From positions 62,001 to 126,000 of the forward strand of contig JAFQOE010000037.1 of NCBI GenBank assembly GCA_017395635.1: DNA of 64,000 nucleotides, written 5' to 3'. This DNA comes from Lachnospiraceae bacterium (GTDB taxonomy: Bacteria > Bacillota > Clostridia > Lachnospirales > Lachnospiraceae). The position numbers were made by a program, and so were the translations under genes. The notes under the pieces are model-generated. The model had not been told where the DNA came from. It worked only from the letters and a program-made list of their open reading frames with translations, and ran no database searches. Shown here piece by piece: positions 1 through 7,058 of the stretch (positions within the stretch are counted from its first letter, which is position 1; every line of letters begins with the position of its first letter).

Positions 1-246
1 CAGCCTGCAACAGGAATTGAATTAAACAAGACCTCTGCTACACTTAGCAAGGGTAAGACTTTGAAATTGAAAGCTACAATAACACCGGGAAATTCAACAG
101 ATAAGGTAACATTCAAGAGTAGCAAGAAGAGTGTTGCAACTGTTGATAGTAAGGGTGTTGTAACAGCTAAGAAGAAAGGAACAGCAACTATTACAGCTAA
201 GACAACTAGTGGTAAGACTGCAAAATGTAAGATTACAGTAAAATAA
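1..246 (+). CDS. C-terminal end of a BIG2 (Ig-like) surface protein, 5' end outside window
   Basis: The open frame runs from the first base to a TAA at 244-246, so only the last 81 residues are visible. They form one bacterial Ig-like group 2 domain. It opens with the usual ELNKTSATLSKGKTLKLKA pattern, continues with the SSKKSVATVDSKGVVTAKKKGTATITA core, and ends in KCKITVK directly before the stop. BIG2 domains are common repeats in secreted or cell-wall proteins of Lachnospiraceae, so this is probably the tail of an exported protein. Nothing about its catalytic part can be seen. Two other BIG2 modules occur in the window: the end of the GH16 enzyme and a broken minus-strand fragment near 31 kb. 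Confidence 0.85.
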   Translation, partial: QPATGIELNKTSATLSKGKTLKLKATITPGNSTDKVTFKSSKKSVATVDSKGVVTAKKKGTATITAKTTSGKTAKCKITVK

Positions 247-290
247 TCGAACATAAAGTTCTTTTGAATCAGTGACATAAGATAAGAAGG

Positions 291-332
291 TCTCATACTT
301 TATCGATAAGAGATAAAGTATGAGATTTTTTT
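291..332 (+). terminator. Rho-independent terminator of the BIG2 protein gene
   Basis: TCTCATACTTTATC (291-304) pairs perfectly with GATAAAGTATGAGA (312-325) across a short loop and is followed by seven T residues. It lies 45 bp after the stop codon. The next open frame begins at the final base of the T-run and therefore has no room for its own leader. Confidence 0.9.
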
Positions 333-875
333 ATGACAGAAAGCAAGGTTAGCCCGGAATTAAATATAGCCATTGATCTATCGGTGGAAGAGCGTGAGAA
401 AAGCTTGGATTTGAATGTAGGCTATAGCGAAGAGTTTGAAGAGTGGGAATTGATTATACGGTATACAGGAAGTCTCAGTCAGGTTCGGGATGAATTGGGA
501 ATATCCATCGAAGAATTGTTGGGTGGTTATGCGATTGTCCGGATTCCTCAATATCTGATTGGAAGATTATCGGATTATCCGCAGATTAACTATATTGAAA
601 AACCTAAGTCGTTAATACTTGACCAGATGGTGGGAATTACAGCATCCTGTATCAATTCCGTGCGTTTGCCGGATTATAGCCTCAAAGGAAAGGGTGTGTT
701 AGTGGCTTGTTTGGACTCGGGAATTGTGAATGGAAATGATCCTTATTTGTACGGAGAGAAGGTTAGGGCAAGCTTGATACGAGGTGCCAGAAAGTTGCCC
801 TTTCAAGAAAGACAGCCCTCTCCTTTGGTGGGCTGGGGAGCGCTGTGTCTTGTGGACAGTATACCAAGGGGGTAG
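333..875 (+). pseudogene. truncated S8 (subtilisin/Csp-like) peptidase, N-terminal fragment
   Basis: The 180-codon frame resembles the N-terminal prodomain of clostridial S8 (Csp-like) peptidases, with the pattern GYAIVRIP...YPQINYIEKPK, a conserved SCINSVR segment, then KGKGVLVACLDSGI. The Asp of DSG (residue 128) would be the catalytic Asp. After about residue 135 the family pattern stops: the expected His and Ser regions are absent, and the frame ends at 875 in unrelated sequence (GWGALCLVDSIP). A full-length relative is usually well over 500 residues. There is no ribosome-binding site, and the ATG lies in the T-run of the preceding terminator. I read this as a decayed remnant, cut where the downstream accessory island begins. 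The family is fairly certain; the exact break point (about 725-770) is not. Confidence 0.7.
834..866 (+). repeat. degenerate direct repeat, left copy flanking the accessory island
   Basis: Bases 834-866 align without gaps to 4311-4343. Both share TGGGGAGCG, then TGTGT, then ACAGT, then CCA, and 25 of 33 positions match by my count. The two copies are in the same orientation and bracket the DUF6870/ATPase/TOPRIM/DUF6414 genes. They may be old attachment or recombination sites, or ends of a mobile element. Neither reading is proven. Confidence 0.5.
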
Positions 876-888
876 TCTGCCCTTTTTT
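866..888 (+). terminator. weak terminator-like hairpin
   Basis: AAGGG (866-870) can pair with CCCTT (880-884), followed by a short T-run. It lies right after the left copy of the flanking repeat. The five-pair stem is marginal. Confidence 0.35.
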
Positions 889-952
889 ATGATAACCAAG
901 GGGAAATTCAGTTCTTTTATAAGATACAATATGTTTTCTACAACTTTTTAGT

Positions 953-996
953 AATGGGTAAGAAGTCTGATAAGATTTCTTACCCATTGCATTTTT
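953..996 (+). terminator. Rho-independent terminator upstream of the island genes
   Basis: AATGGGTAAGAA (953-964) pairs with TTCTTACCCATT (977-988) and is followed by GCATTTTT. No intact gene precedes it, so it probably belonged to the broken protease or to lost sequence. It insulates the downstream DUF6870 gene. Confidence 0.8.
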
Positions 997-1088
997 AACA
1001 GAATATTTTAGAATAAAAATGGTTAGTCAACCTATAAAGTCAAGAGGTTTTGCTGGTTTGTCCAAAAGAGTAGAAAGGAAGTTTATTT

Positions 1089-1367
1089 ATGAAATATGAA
1101 GAATTAACATTAGAGGATTTAAAAAGAATGCAGGAGGTTGATGTACGAACGGTAAATATTGAAGAATTAACAGATTTGAGAGATATACAAATTGATACAA
1201 AATTACCGGTAGAGGAGAAATTGCGATTATTCGCAGAGCAGACAAATAATTTGTATATTCATAGAATTGGTGATTATGTAGTGAAAGTAAGGTTTCAGGA
1301 GGAAGGTCCAAGTATTGATGATAAGATGGAAGAGTATTTGAGACATCTTGCGGAGATACATATATAA
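1089..1367 (+). CDS. DUF6870-family small protein
   Basis: A 92-residue acidic protein opening with MKYEELTLEDLKRMQEVDVRTVN. This matches my recollection of the DUF6870 family, short proteins with a conserved LEDLKRMQ...DIRTVD start and a conserved DYVVKVRF-like strand (here GDYVVKVRFQEEG near residues 60-72). Members are frequent in conjugative elements and prophages of Lachnospiraceae, and their function is unknown. A GGAAG ribosome-binding site lies 10-14 bp upstream. The stop is about 100 bp before the ATPase gene, which has its own promoter. The gene suggests the island came from a mobile element. Confidence 0.7.
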   Translation: MKYEELTLEDLKRMQEVDVRTVNIEELTDLRDIQIDTKLPVEEKLRLFAEQTNNLYIHRIGDYVVKVRFQEEGPSIDDKMEEYLRHLAEIHI

Positions 1368-1461
1368 AATAAAAACGGAAAAGCTGTAAAAAAATATTGA
1401 ATATATTTCGAAGTGTTGGTATAATATAAAATAAAAACGTATTATTTGTAAATAAAAACGG
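1366..1461 (+). repeat. three short A-rich direct repeats around the operon promoter
   Basis: The 11-12-mer AAATAAAAACG occurs at 1366-1377, 1428-1439 and 1450-1460. The first copy overlaps the stop of the DUF6870 gene, the second directly follows the -10 box, and the third abuts the ribosome-binding site of the ATPase gene. They could be operator half-sites or simple A-rich drift. Confidence 0.5.
1397..1425 (+). promoter_or_regulatory. sigma-A promoter for the ATPase/TOPRIM/DUF6414 operon
   Basis: TTGAAT (1397-1402), a 17-bp spacer and TATAAT (1420-1425), with an extended TG one base before the -10. This is close to consensus and sits 45 bp before the ATPase start codon, so the operon appears to be independently transcribed. 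Confidence 0.75.
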
Positions 1462-1469
1462 AGGTCGTT

Positions 1470-2627
1470 ATGAAACTTTTAAAAATAACAGTAAATGGTC
1501 TGCCACATTTTAAGGATGTTTTGGATATTGATTTTGTAGCACAGCAAAGAGTTGATGATGATGACAAAGAGCGGCTGTGCAATGTGTTTTCCAATATATA
1601 TGTAAATAAAGCGATTTCATTTATTGGTATTAATGCATCTGGAAAAACAACAATATTGAAAGCTATCTCATTTGTTATGAAAATGTTGAATAATGAGTCA
1701 ATAAACAATATTCAAGCAAAAACAATTATGGATGACCTTGATGATAAACAGCAAGTTATTATCACATCCTTTTTCTTTGATGGGACATATATAAATAAGT
1801 TAGAGTCTTTCATTGGAAAAGAAGTAAATGTCTTAGATGGTAGTGAAAAGCTGATTATACGAGATGAAAAATTATGGTCAAAAGAAATTGGTAAAATAAA
1901 AACAAAGAAGAATATGTTTGATTTTGCTGACTCTGATTTAAAGGAAAAAAGGGATAGTGATGAGCAATATTTAATGGATGATGTTAGTATTATTGTTGCA
2001 GAGAATAAGAAAAAAAATATGAGTATTTTTATCTGCGATATGTTGGAGTGGACAGATCATAATATTTTAAATGTTCTGGGGAGATTTCCTAAAGAACTTT
2101 TAACTTTTCTGGATCCTAGTATAGAATATCTTGAATGTAGTTTGAAGGAAAAGAAAGTTGATATTCGATTGAAGTTTTACGGAAAAGAAGAAATAGTTAT
2201 TAATAGTCCAAGAATTTTGGAAAATTATCTTTCATCAGGAACGATAAAAGGTTTAGGGGTCTTTATGAGCGCGACATTCGCTTTTATTGAAGGAGGATAT
2301 CTTATTATTGATGAAATCGAGAATCATTTTAATAGAGAAATTGTAGCTACATTAATTCGGTTTTTCATGGATAAAAAAGTGAATAAAAATGGAGCAACAA
2401 TTCTATTTTCAACGCATTATTCAGAATTATTAGACGAATTCGATAGAAATGATAGCATTTATGTTGTTAGAAACAAAGAGGGAATTGGAGTAGAAAATTT
2501 GTCTAATATCTTGAAAAGAAATGATATTAAAAAAAGTGAAGTATATGATAGTGATTATCTTGGAGGCACTGTGCCGGCATATGAAGCATACATGGCTCTG
2601 AAAAAAGTACTAATTAGTGTAAAGTAA
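1470..2627 (+). CDS. AAA/ABC-type ATPase of a putative defence operon (AbiLi/RloA-like)
   Basis: A 385-residue SMC/ABC-like ATPase of the AAA_15/AAA_21 type. Visible motifs are Walker A GINASGKTT (residues 53-61), a signature-like LSSGT at 254-258, Walker B YLIIDEIE with D281 and E282, and a switch histidine in STHYSELL (H316). The middle (about 90-230) is charged and variable, as in related overcoming-lysogenization-defect, RloA and AbiLi proteins. The start is ATG 1470 with a GGAGG site 5 bp upstream. The next gene begins 12 bp after the stop and encodes a TOPRIM-like partner, the usual arrangement for two-component ATPase/TOPRIM anti-phage modules. Hydrolysis coupled to activation of the partner is inference. 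Exact subfamily is uncertain; ATPase identity is firm. Confidence 0.8.
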   Translation: MKLLKITVNGLPHFKDVLDIDFVAQQRVDDDDKERLCNVFSNIYVNKAISFIGINASGKTTILKAISFVMKMLNNESINNIQAKTIMDDLDDKQQVIITSFFFDGTYINKLESFIGKEVNVLDGSEKLIIRDEKLWSKEIGKIKTKKNMFDFADSDLKEKRDSDEQYLMDDVSIIVAENKKKNMSIFICDMLEWTDHNILNVLGRFPKELLTFLDPSIEYLECSLKEKKVDIRLKFYGKEEIVINSPRILENYLSSGTIKGLGVFMSATFAFIEGGYLIIDEIENHFNREIVATLIRFFMDKKVNKNGATILFSTHYSELLDEFDRNDSIYVVRNKEGIGVENLSNILKRNDIKKSEVYDSDYLGGTVPAYEAYMALKKVLISVK

Positions 2628-2639
2628 GGGGGCTGTAGT

Positions 2640-3167
2640 ATGGGAAGATATGTTGCCTGTATTTGTGAAGGTGGTGCAGAAAGAGCAATATTAGATTTGC
2701 TACTTGATAATCACAAATTGATCTTCGAACGCAAAGAGTTGATAGAGGAAGAAGTCTTAAGGTGCAGAAGTGGTAAGGAATTTGAGGAAAGATACTTAAG
2801 AAAAGGATTTACAGATAAAATTACCATTTATCGTATTTTGGATTCGCGTAGTGAGAGATTCAATTTGAGTAAAGCATACATGCAAAAAGTAGATGTGAAA
2901 AATGTCATAACGGCTCCGGAAATCGAGAAACTAATTATTTGCAATGAGAAAAAGTATAAAGATTACGAAAGAGAAGCAAGAAAAAATCCAAGACTAAAGC
3001 CTAGCATTTATTGTAAGTCAATATTAAAGTTTAATAATGTAAAAAGTTATGATTTTGTAACAGAATATTTTTCGGATATGCAGGTTTTATTGAATGCATT
3101 ACATGAATATCGGAGAGTTTCAAAGGTCAGAGCTGATGAGATGACGATATGGGATTTGTTACGATAA
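2640..3167 (+). CDS. TOPRIM/RloB-like protein, partner of the ATPase
   Basis: A 175-residue protein starting MGRYVACICEGGAERAILDLLL. A hydrophobic strand followed by CEGxxE (E10, G11, E14) is the start of a TOPRIM-like fold, as in RloB and OLD nucleases. A second strand ending in ILDSR (D68, R70) could supply the metal-binding acid, and PEIEKLIICNE (94-103) resembles the conserved downstream acidic helix. As I recall, the RloB family includes lactococcal AbiLii, needed for phage abortive infection beside an AbiLi ATPase. The protein is somewhat short for RloB. Its gene lies 12 bp after the ATPase gene and 42 bp before the DUF6414-like gene, so the three look co-transcribed. Nuclease activity is inferred, not shown. 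Confidence 0.6.
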   Translation: MGRYVACICEGGAERAILDLLLDNHKLIFERKELIEEEVLRCRSGKEFEERYLRKGFTDKITIYRILDSRSERFNLSKAYMQKVDVKNVITAPEIEKLIICNEKKYKDYEREARKNPRLKPSIYCKSILKFNNVKSYDFVTEYFSDMQVLLNALHEYRRVSKVRADEMTIWDLLR

Positions 3168-3209
3168 AATACAGTATTGTATAGCTAAATAAAAAGAGGT
3201 GATCAGCAA

Positions 3210-4112
3210 ATGAAACAATTTTTGTATCTTGATACAGATATTATTAATTCAATTATTGCTCAAACAGAGAAAGGTCTTGTACAAAGTTTGTCTGATGAGG
3301 AAGTTTCTACTGAAACGGAAACAGACAGTTTAAATGCGTCTATAAAAGGTACAGGAACGATTGGTGGCTCGATAGTAAAATTGGCTAAAGCAGAAGCAAA
3401 TCTTTCTGGAAGCTTAGAGAGTATTGAAGGGGGAAGTTTATCATCGACTTCACGACAGATTATTAGTAAAACACTACATGATGCGGCTTTTGATATTGCA
3501 TATGCATACATTAGTCCATCTGAAATTGAGTTACAAAGTCAAAGTAATGATGAGACAGGTAATTATGTTGAATTAACAAGAGTATTTGATTTTGTTGATT
3601 TGGATTATCTTGAGAAACTTTTTGAAAAAGACGGTATAATTGAATTTATTAAGAAAACTTCAGCAGAACAAATTGAAGCAGAAGCAGAAAAAGTTAAAGA
3701 AGGACACAATAGAGAACAATTGCGTAAAGCAGGCATAAATTTTAAGCAGGAAATAAAAAAGGCGATTGATGCAAATAATAAACAATATGATGATATTGCG
3801 GTAATCATAAAAGCTATGCGAGGTTTAATACCATACAATCGAATGTTGATTTCTAGTGATGGATATCTGGTGCCGTTAAACACAAAGTATTTCCGAGTGG
3901 ATCCTTTAGACTTAGGATTTAAGTATGGTGGAGAAATTACATGTGTTGGAATGATTACAAACATAATAGGAGAAGACACAAATCCTAATGATGAAAATAA
4001 CATTTTTGCTACAGTGCAGTTTACAGCAAATGAAGTGTTGAGAAAATTACTACCGACGAGCGAAAATAATTTATGTGTTATACACCCGATTGCTATTTAT
4101 TATGGTAGATAG
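3210..4112 (+). CDS. DUF6414-like protein, third gene of the putative defence operon
   Basis: A 300-residue soluble protein. Its N-terminus MKQFLYLDTDIINSIIAQTEKGL matches my memory of the DUF6414 family signature (YLDtd.inS..AQ.e.Gl). A Ser/Gly-rich stretch (about 30-80: GTGTIGGSIVKLAKAEANLSGS) follows, then a mixed domain with an acidic helix (about 140-190) and a C-terminal strand-rich part ending in VIHPIAIYYGR. No catalytic motif, signal peptide or membrane segment is visible. Ribosome-binding site GAGGTGA precedes ATG 3210. The family has no established function. Its place directly after an ATPase/TOPRIM pair suggests a sensor, regulator or effector of the same system, which is inference. 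Confidence 0.6.
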   Translation: MKQFLYLDTDIINSIIAQTEKGLVQSLSDEEVSTETETDSLNASIKGTGTIGGSIVKLAKAEANLSGSLESIEGGSLSSTSRQIISKTLHDAAFDIAYAYISPSEIELQSQSNDETGNYVELTRVFDFVDLDYLEKLFEKDGIIEFIKKTSAEQIEAEAEKVKEGHNREQLRKAGINFKQEIKKAIDANNKQYDDIAVIIKAMRGLIPYNRMLISSDGYLVPLNTKYFRVDPLDLGFKYGGEITCVGMITNIIGEDTNPNDENNIFATVQFTANEVLRKLLPTSENNLCVIHPIAIYYGR

Positions 4113-4530
4113 TTTGAATTATAACAATCTTTAATGATGTTGAAAAGTCGAGGAGCGGTTCCTTGGCTTTTTTACTTAACATTAACTTCCCATCAATTTT
4201 TACTGAACTTAGCAGACATTTACCATTACCCCAACGAAGATATGCGGGTTAGCGAGAATTTCTTTAAAAAAGTTAAAAAAGTTCTTAGCAATAACTTGAC
4301 ATTAAAGGGGTGGGGAGCGTTGTGTGTAAAGAACAGTTTGCCATCATAAGAGAAAATGGCTATTAGAAGAGATAGATTAAGAAATGTGTTTTTTGTTTGA
4401 AAAATACATTAACTTGAATATCGCTTTATGATAAAATAAAGGTATATATCAGAATTAGATAGTAGTGGTTGAAATATGGATAGAGTATAGTTAAGAGCAA
4501 CAGCTTTTTACATGAATGAGGTGACACAAT
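4113..4530. other. gene-free right edge of the accessory island
   Basis: This 418-bp AT-rich stretch holds the right copy of the degenerate flanking repeat (4311-4343) and a possible small hairpin (GCCAT 4340-4344 with ATGGC) just after it. A 71-codon frame from 4134 has no ribosome-binding site and ends in a peptide (GWGALCVKNSLP) similar to the end of the broken protease frame, because both cross the repeat. I see no convincing promoter for the next gene. Confidence 0.5.
4311..4343 (+). repeat. degenerate direct repeat, right copy flanking the accessory island
   Basis: Ungapped match to 834-866 at 25 of 33 positions, same orientation. It lies about 200 bp after the DUF6414-like gene and so marks the likely right boundary of the island. 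Confidence 0.5.
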
Positions 4531-5151
4531 TTGAAAATTTTAGTAGATGCGGATGCCTGTCCGGTTGTTCGTAACATAGAAGAAATTGCAGAGCAATATA
4601 ATATCCCTGTGTGTCTGTTTTGTGACACCAATCACGTTCTTACTTCATCCTACAGTGAGGTAAAGATAATCGGTGCAGGTGCAGATGCGGTTGACTTTGC
4701 TCTAGTGAATCAATGCCAAAAGGGTGACTTAGTGGTGACCCAGGATTATGGGGTGGCAGCTATGGCCTTGGGGAAGGGCGCTTATGGAATTCACCAGAGT
4801 GGCAAATGGTACACCGATGAGAATATTGATCGTATGCTGATGGAACGTCATATGGCGAAAAAGGCTCGCATGGGAAAGAGGAAACATCATTTGAAAGGAT
4901 TTGCTAAACGGACGGAGCAGGATAACCGGATTTTTGAGGAATCTTTTACTAACCTTGTTCGAAAAATTCTTTGTGAAGAAGGTCATATGAGGGCTGTAAT
5001 TCGTAGTAGTATATGTACGGGGGAGAAGGTTGCCGGATTTAAGAATTTACACACAGGTAAATTTGAAGATATGATGTTAATTAAGACAGAAAAGGATGTG
5101 GAGTCTTTTCAGAAGAAGTATGGGGTTCACACGATAGTAAAAGAGTATTAA
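4531..5151 (+). CDS. YaiI/YqxD (UPF0178) family protein with C-terminal extension
   Basis: A 206-residue protein beginning KILVDADACPVV, the hallmark of UPF0178, with the later family segments GADAVDFAL, GDLVVTQDYGVAA and RMGKRKHHLKGFAKRT. The family has a PIN/NYN-like nuclease fold with acidic residues at D7, D9 and in the TQDYG segment, but its substrate is unknown. The start is TTG 4531, supported by GAGGTG 7 bp upstream; no ATG fits. Family members usually stop at about 150 residues. Here about 55 extra residues follow (from GHMRAVIRSS), with no motif I recognise. The gene stands alone. Confidence 0.85.
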   Translation: MKILVDADACPVVRNIEEIAEQYNIPVCLFCDTNHVLTSSYSEVKIIGAGADAVDFALVNQCQKGDLVVTQDYGVAAMALGKGAYGIHQSGKWYTDENIDRMLMERHMAKKARMGKRKHHLKGFAKRTEQDNRIFEESFTNLVRKILCEEGHMRAVIRSSICTGEKVAGFKNLHTGKFEDMMLIKTEKDVESFQKKYGVHTIVKEY

Positions 5152-5285
5152 TGTAATAAATTAGGATAAATATAGTTAAATATATAAAGTTTTGTATTTT
5201 AATTAAAAGTTTAAGTTTGATGGAGAGTATGTCAAACATAAACAGAAGAAGTTTTATAAAGCATATAGAAAATGGAGAGGGAACA

Positions 5286-6878
5286 ATGAGAGATAATTGG
5301 GGAAAGAGATTCAGTGTTTTTTTGCTAACTGCATGTATAGCATTGACCGGATTCAATGTATGTCCGAATCAGGTACAAGCGACAGCGACAGAATTTACAG
5401 GAACACATTTTTCGGATGGATTTAATTCGTATGATAAAGATGCATGGCATAAAGCTCGTAATTATTCGAATGGCAGTGTGTTTTATTGTACATGGAGAGA
5501 AGCGAATATTGTTTTCAATGATGGAATCATGGAAATGTCCATCAAGGAGGATACCGGCGAAACAGAATATGAAAAGTATTCGGGGGGCGAATATCGAACA
5601 GATCACTTCTATCATTATGGATTGTATCAAGTGAATATGAAACCTATTAAGAATGATGGAGTTGTAAGTTCCTTTTTTGTCTATACAGGTCCTTCAGATA
5701 ATAGGAATTGGGATGAAATTGATATTGAATTCATTGGGAAAGATACCACCAAGGTACAGTTTAATTACTTTACGGATGGTGTAGGTGATCATGAGTATTT
5801 ATACGATTTGGGTTTTGATGCATCAAAAGAATATCATACCTATGGATTTTATTGGGCAAATGATTATATTGCATGGTATGTAGATGGCAAAGAGGTTTAT
5901 AGAACTCCAGAGTCGGAAGCAAACATTATTCCGAATGAATCGGGTAGAATTATGATGAATGTATGGCCCGGAAAAGGAGTAGATGCCTGGCTGAATCCAT
6001 ATGATGGTAATACACCGATTACCGCATATTACGATTGGATGTCGTGGGACGCATCAAAAGGAACAAGTGAAGAGCCAAGTACGAGCGAAGAACCAAGTAC
6101 GAGCGAAGAACCGACTACAAGCGAAGAAGCAAATACGAGCGAAGAACCAAAGACAAGTGAAGAACCGAGTAAAGGTGAAGAACCGACCACGAGTGATAAA
6201 ACCGACACAGATGATCAGAGTAAGAATTTTAAGGTGGAGGAAATTACAGAGGGAATATCTACTGTTCAGGCGACACAGTTAATCACGTCAGATGAAACAG
6301 ACAATGATTTCAAAGGTACTACATTTAGTTTGTTAAGTCTACGAGTAGCAAAGACAGCCAAGATATCTCAGAAGTTAAAGTGGAATAAGGTTAAAGGTGC
6401 AAAGGGTTACATGATTTTTGGCAGTAAATGCGGCACAAAGATGAAGTTATTAAAGACTATCCCTAAAGGTTCTACCACAAGCTGGACGCGAAAGCAGTTA
6501 AAGAAGAATACATATTACAAATACCTGGTACTTGCATATAAAGTGGTGGATGGAGAAAAAGTTACACTTTCTGCATCGAAAATGGTACATGCTCCGACAA
6601 CAGGCGGAAAATATTGTGATATCAAGTCTGTGAAAGTCAATAAATCAAGCGTGTCTTTAAAGAAGGGAAAAACGTTCTCACTGAAAACTACCGCAGTGAA
6701 AACAAAGAGTAAGCAAATTCTTAAGAATCACAGAAAGATATCCTATGAATCTACCAATGAAAAGGTAGCAACTGTATCAAAGAAAGGAAAAATCACTGCA
6801 AAAAAGAAGGGAACCTGTTATGTGTATGCCTATGCACAAAATGGTGCATTTAAGAAAATTGAGGTAACAGTAAAATAA
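5286..6878 (+). CDS. secreted GH16 endo-beta-glucanase (lichenase/laminarinase-like) with FN3-like and BIG2 domains
   Basis: A 530-residue extracellular hydrolase. Start ATG 5286 is preceded by GGAGAGGG and gives a signal peptide of about 32 residues (KRFSVFLLTACIALTGF...QVQA). Residues about 35-258 form a GH16 jelly roll with the catalytic motif WDEIDIEF: E144 nucleophile, D146, E148 acid/base. The compact domain and C-terminal MMNVWPG...YYDWM resemble lichenases (beta-1,3-1,4-glucanases), so cereal-type mixed-linkage glucan is the likely substrate. A TSEEPS repeat linker follows (260-307), then a fibronectin III-like domain (about 360-435) and a terminal BIG2 domain (about 447-530). No LPXTG anchor is seen. 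The gene is monocistronic and ends at a hairpin. Confidence 0.88.
   Translation: MRDNWGKRFSVFLLTACIALTGFNVCPNQVQATATEFTGTHFSDGFNSYDKDAWHKARNYSNGSVFYCTWREANIVFNDGIMEMSIKEDTGETEYEKYSGGEYRTDHFYHYGLYQVNMKPIKNDGVVSSFFVYTGPSDNRNWDEIDIEFIGKDTTKVQFNYFTDGVGDHEYLYDLGFDASKEYHTYGFYWANDYIAWYVDGKEVYRTPESEANIIPNESGRIMMNVWPGKGVDAWLNPYDGNTPITAYYDWMSWDASKGTSEEPSTSEEPSTSEEPTTSEEANTSEEPKTSEEPSKGEEPTTSDKTDTDDQSKNFKVEEITEGISTVQATQLITSDETDNDFKGTTFSLLSLRVAKTAKISQKLKWNKVKGAKGYMIFGSKCGTKMKLLKTIPKGSTTSWTRKQLKKNTYYKYLVLAYKVVDGEKVTLSASKMVHAPTTGGKYCDIKSVKVNKSSVSLKKGKTFSLKTTAVKTKSKQILKNHRKISYESTNEKVATVSKKGKITAKKKGTCYVYAYAQNGAFKKIEVTVK
6063..6206 (+). repeat. 18-bp coding repeat (TSEEPS linker) in the glucanase
   Basis: Eight in-frame 18-bp units encode variants of Thr-Ser-Glu-Glu-Pro-Ser. 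Early units are nearly identical and later ones diverge (KGEEPT, TSDKTD). This is a flexible interdomain linker prone to slippage in copy number. Confidence 0.85.
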
Positions 6879-6886
6879 GTAAGCTA

Positions 6887-6930
6887 AAGGGGATATTGTC
6901 AAAGAAATACATGTTTGACAATGTCCCCTT
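6887..6930 (+). terminator. terminator hairpin after the glucanase gene
   Basis: AAGGGGATATTGTCAAA (6887-6903) pairs with TTTGACAATGTCCCCTT (6914-6930) with a single mismatch. The T-run afterwards is weak (GTTGAATT), so termination may be partial. Confidence 0.7.
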
Positions 6931-6979
6931 GTTGAATTAGTAGCGGTCGTTATGGAGTTTTTTGTCGAAAAGTTTGTCC

Positions 6980-7009
6980 TTGTCACGAGAAGAGTTGCTA
7001 TGTTATACT
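6980..7009 (+). promoter_or_regulatory. sigma-A promoter for the small membrane protein gene
   Basis: TTGTCA (6980-6985), 18-bp spacer, TATACT (7004-7009) with a TG extension. It lies 50 bp before the chosen start codon at 7059. Confidence 0.6.
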
Positions 7010-7058
7010 CACCTTGAATATAGCATTTTATGGGATGCAGAAAGGGAAGGATGCAAGG

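Noticed and set aside
763-987. Minus-strand frames over the left flanking repeat
   Set aside because: They cross two terminator-like hairpins and lack ribosome-binding sites and family similarity.
4134-4349. 71-codon frame at the right edge of the accessory island
   Set aside because: No ribosome-binding site; its only resemblance to another protein comes from the shared flanking repeat.
6063-6206. Possible CRISPR-like or minisatellite array
   Set aside because: The repeats are in-frame 18-bp coding units for a Thr/Ser/Glu/Pro linker with no spacers. The Asn-rich repeat at 22.4 kb is also coding.
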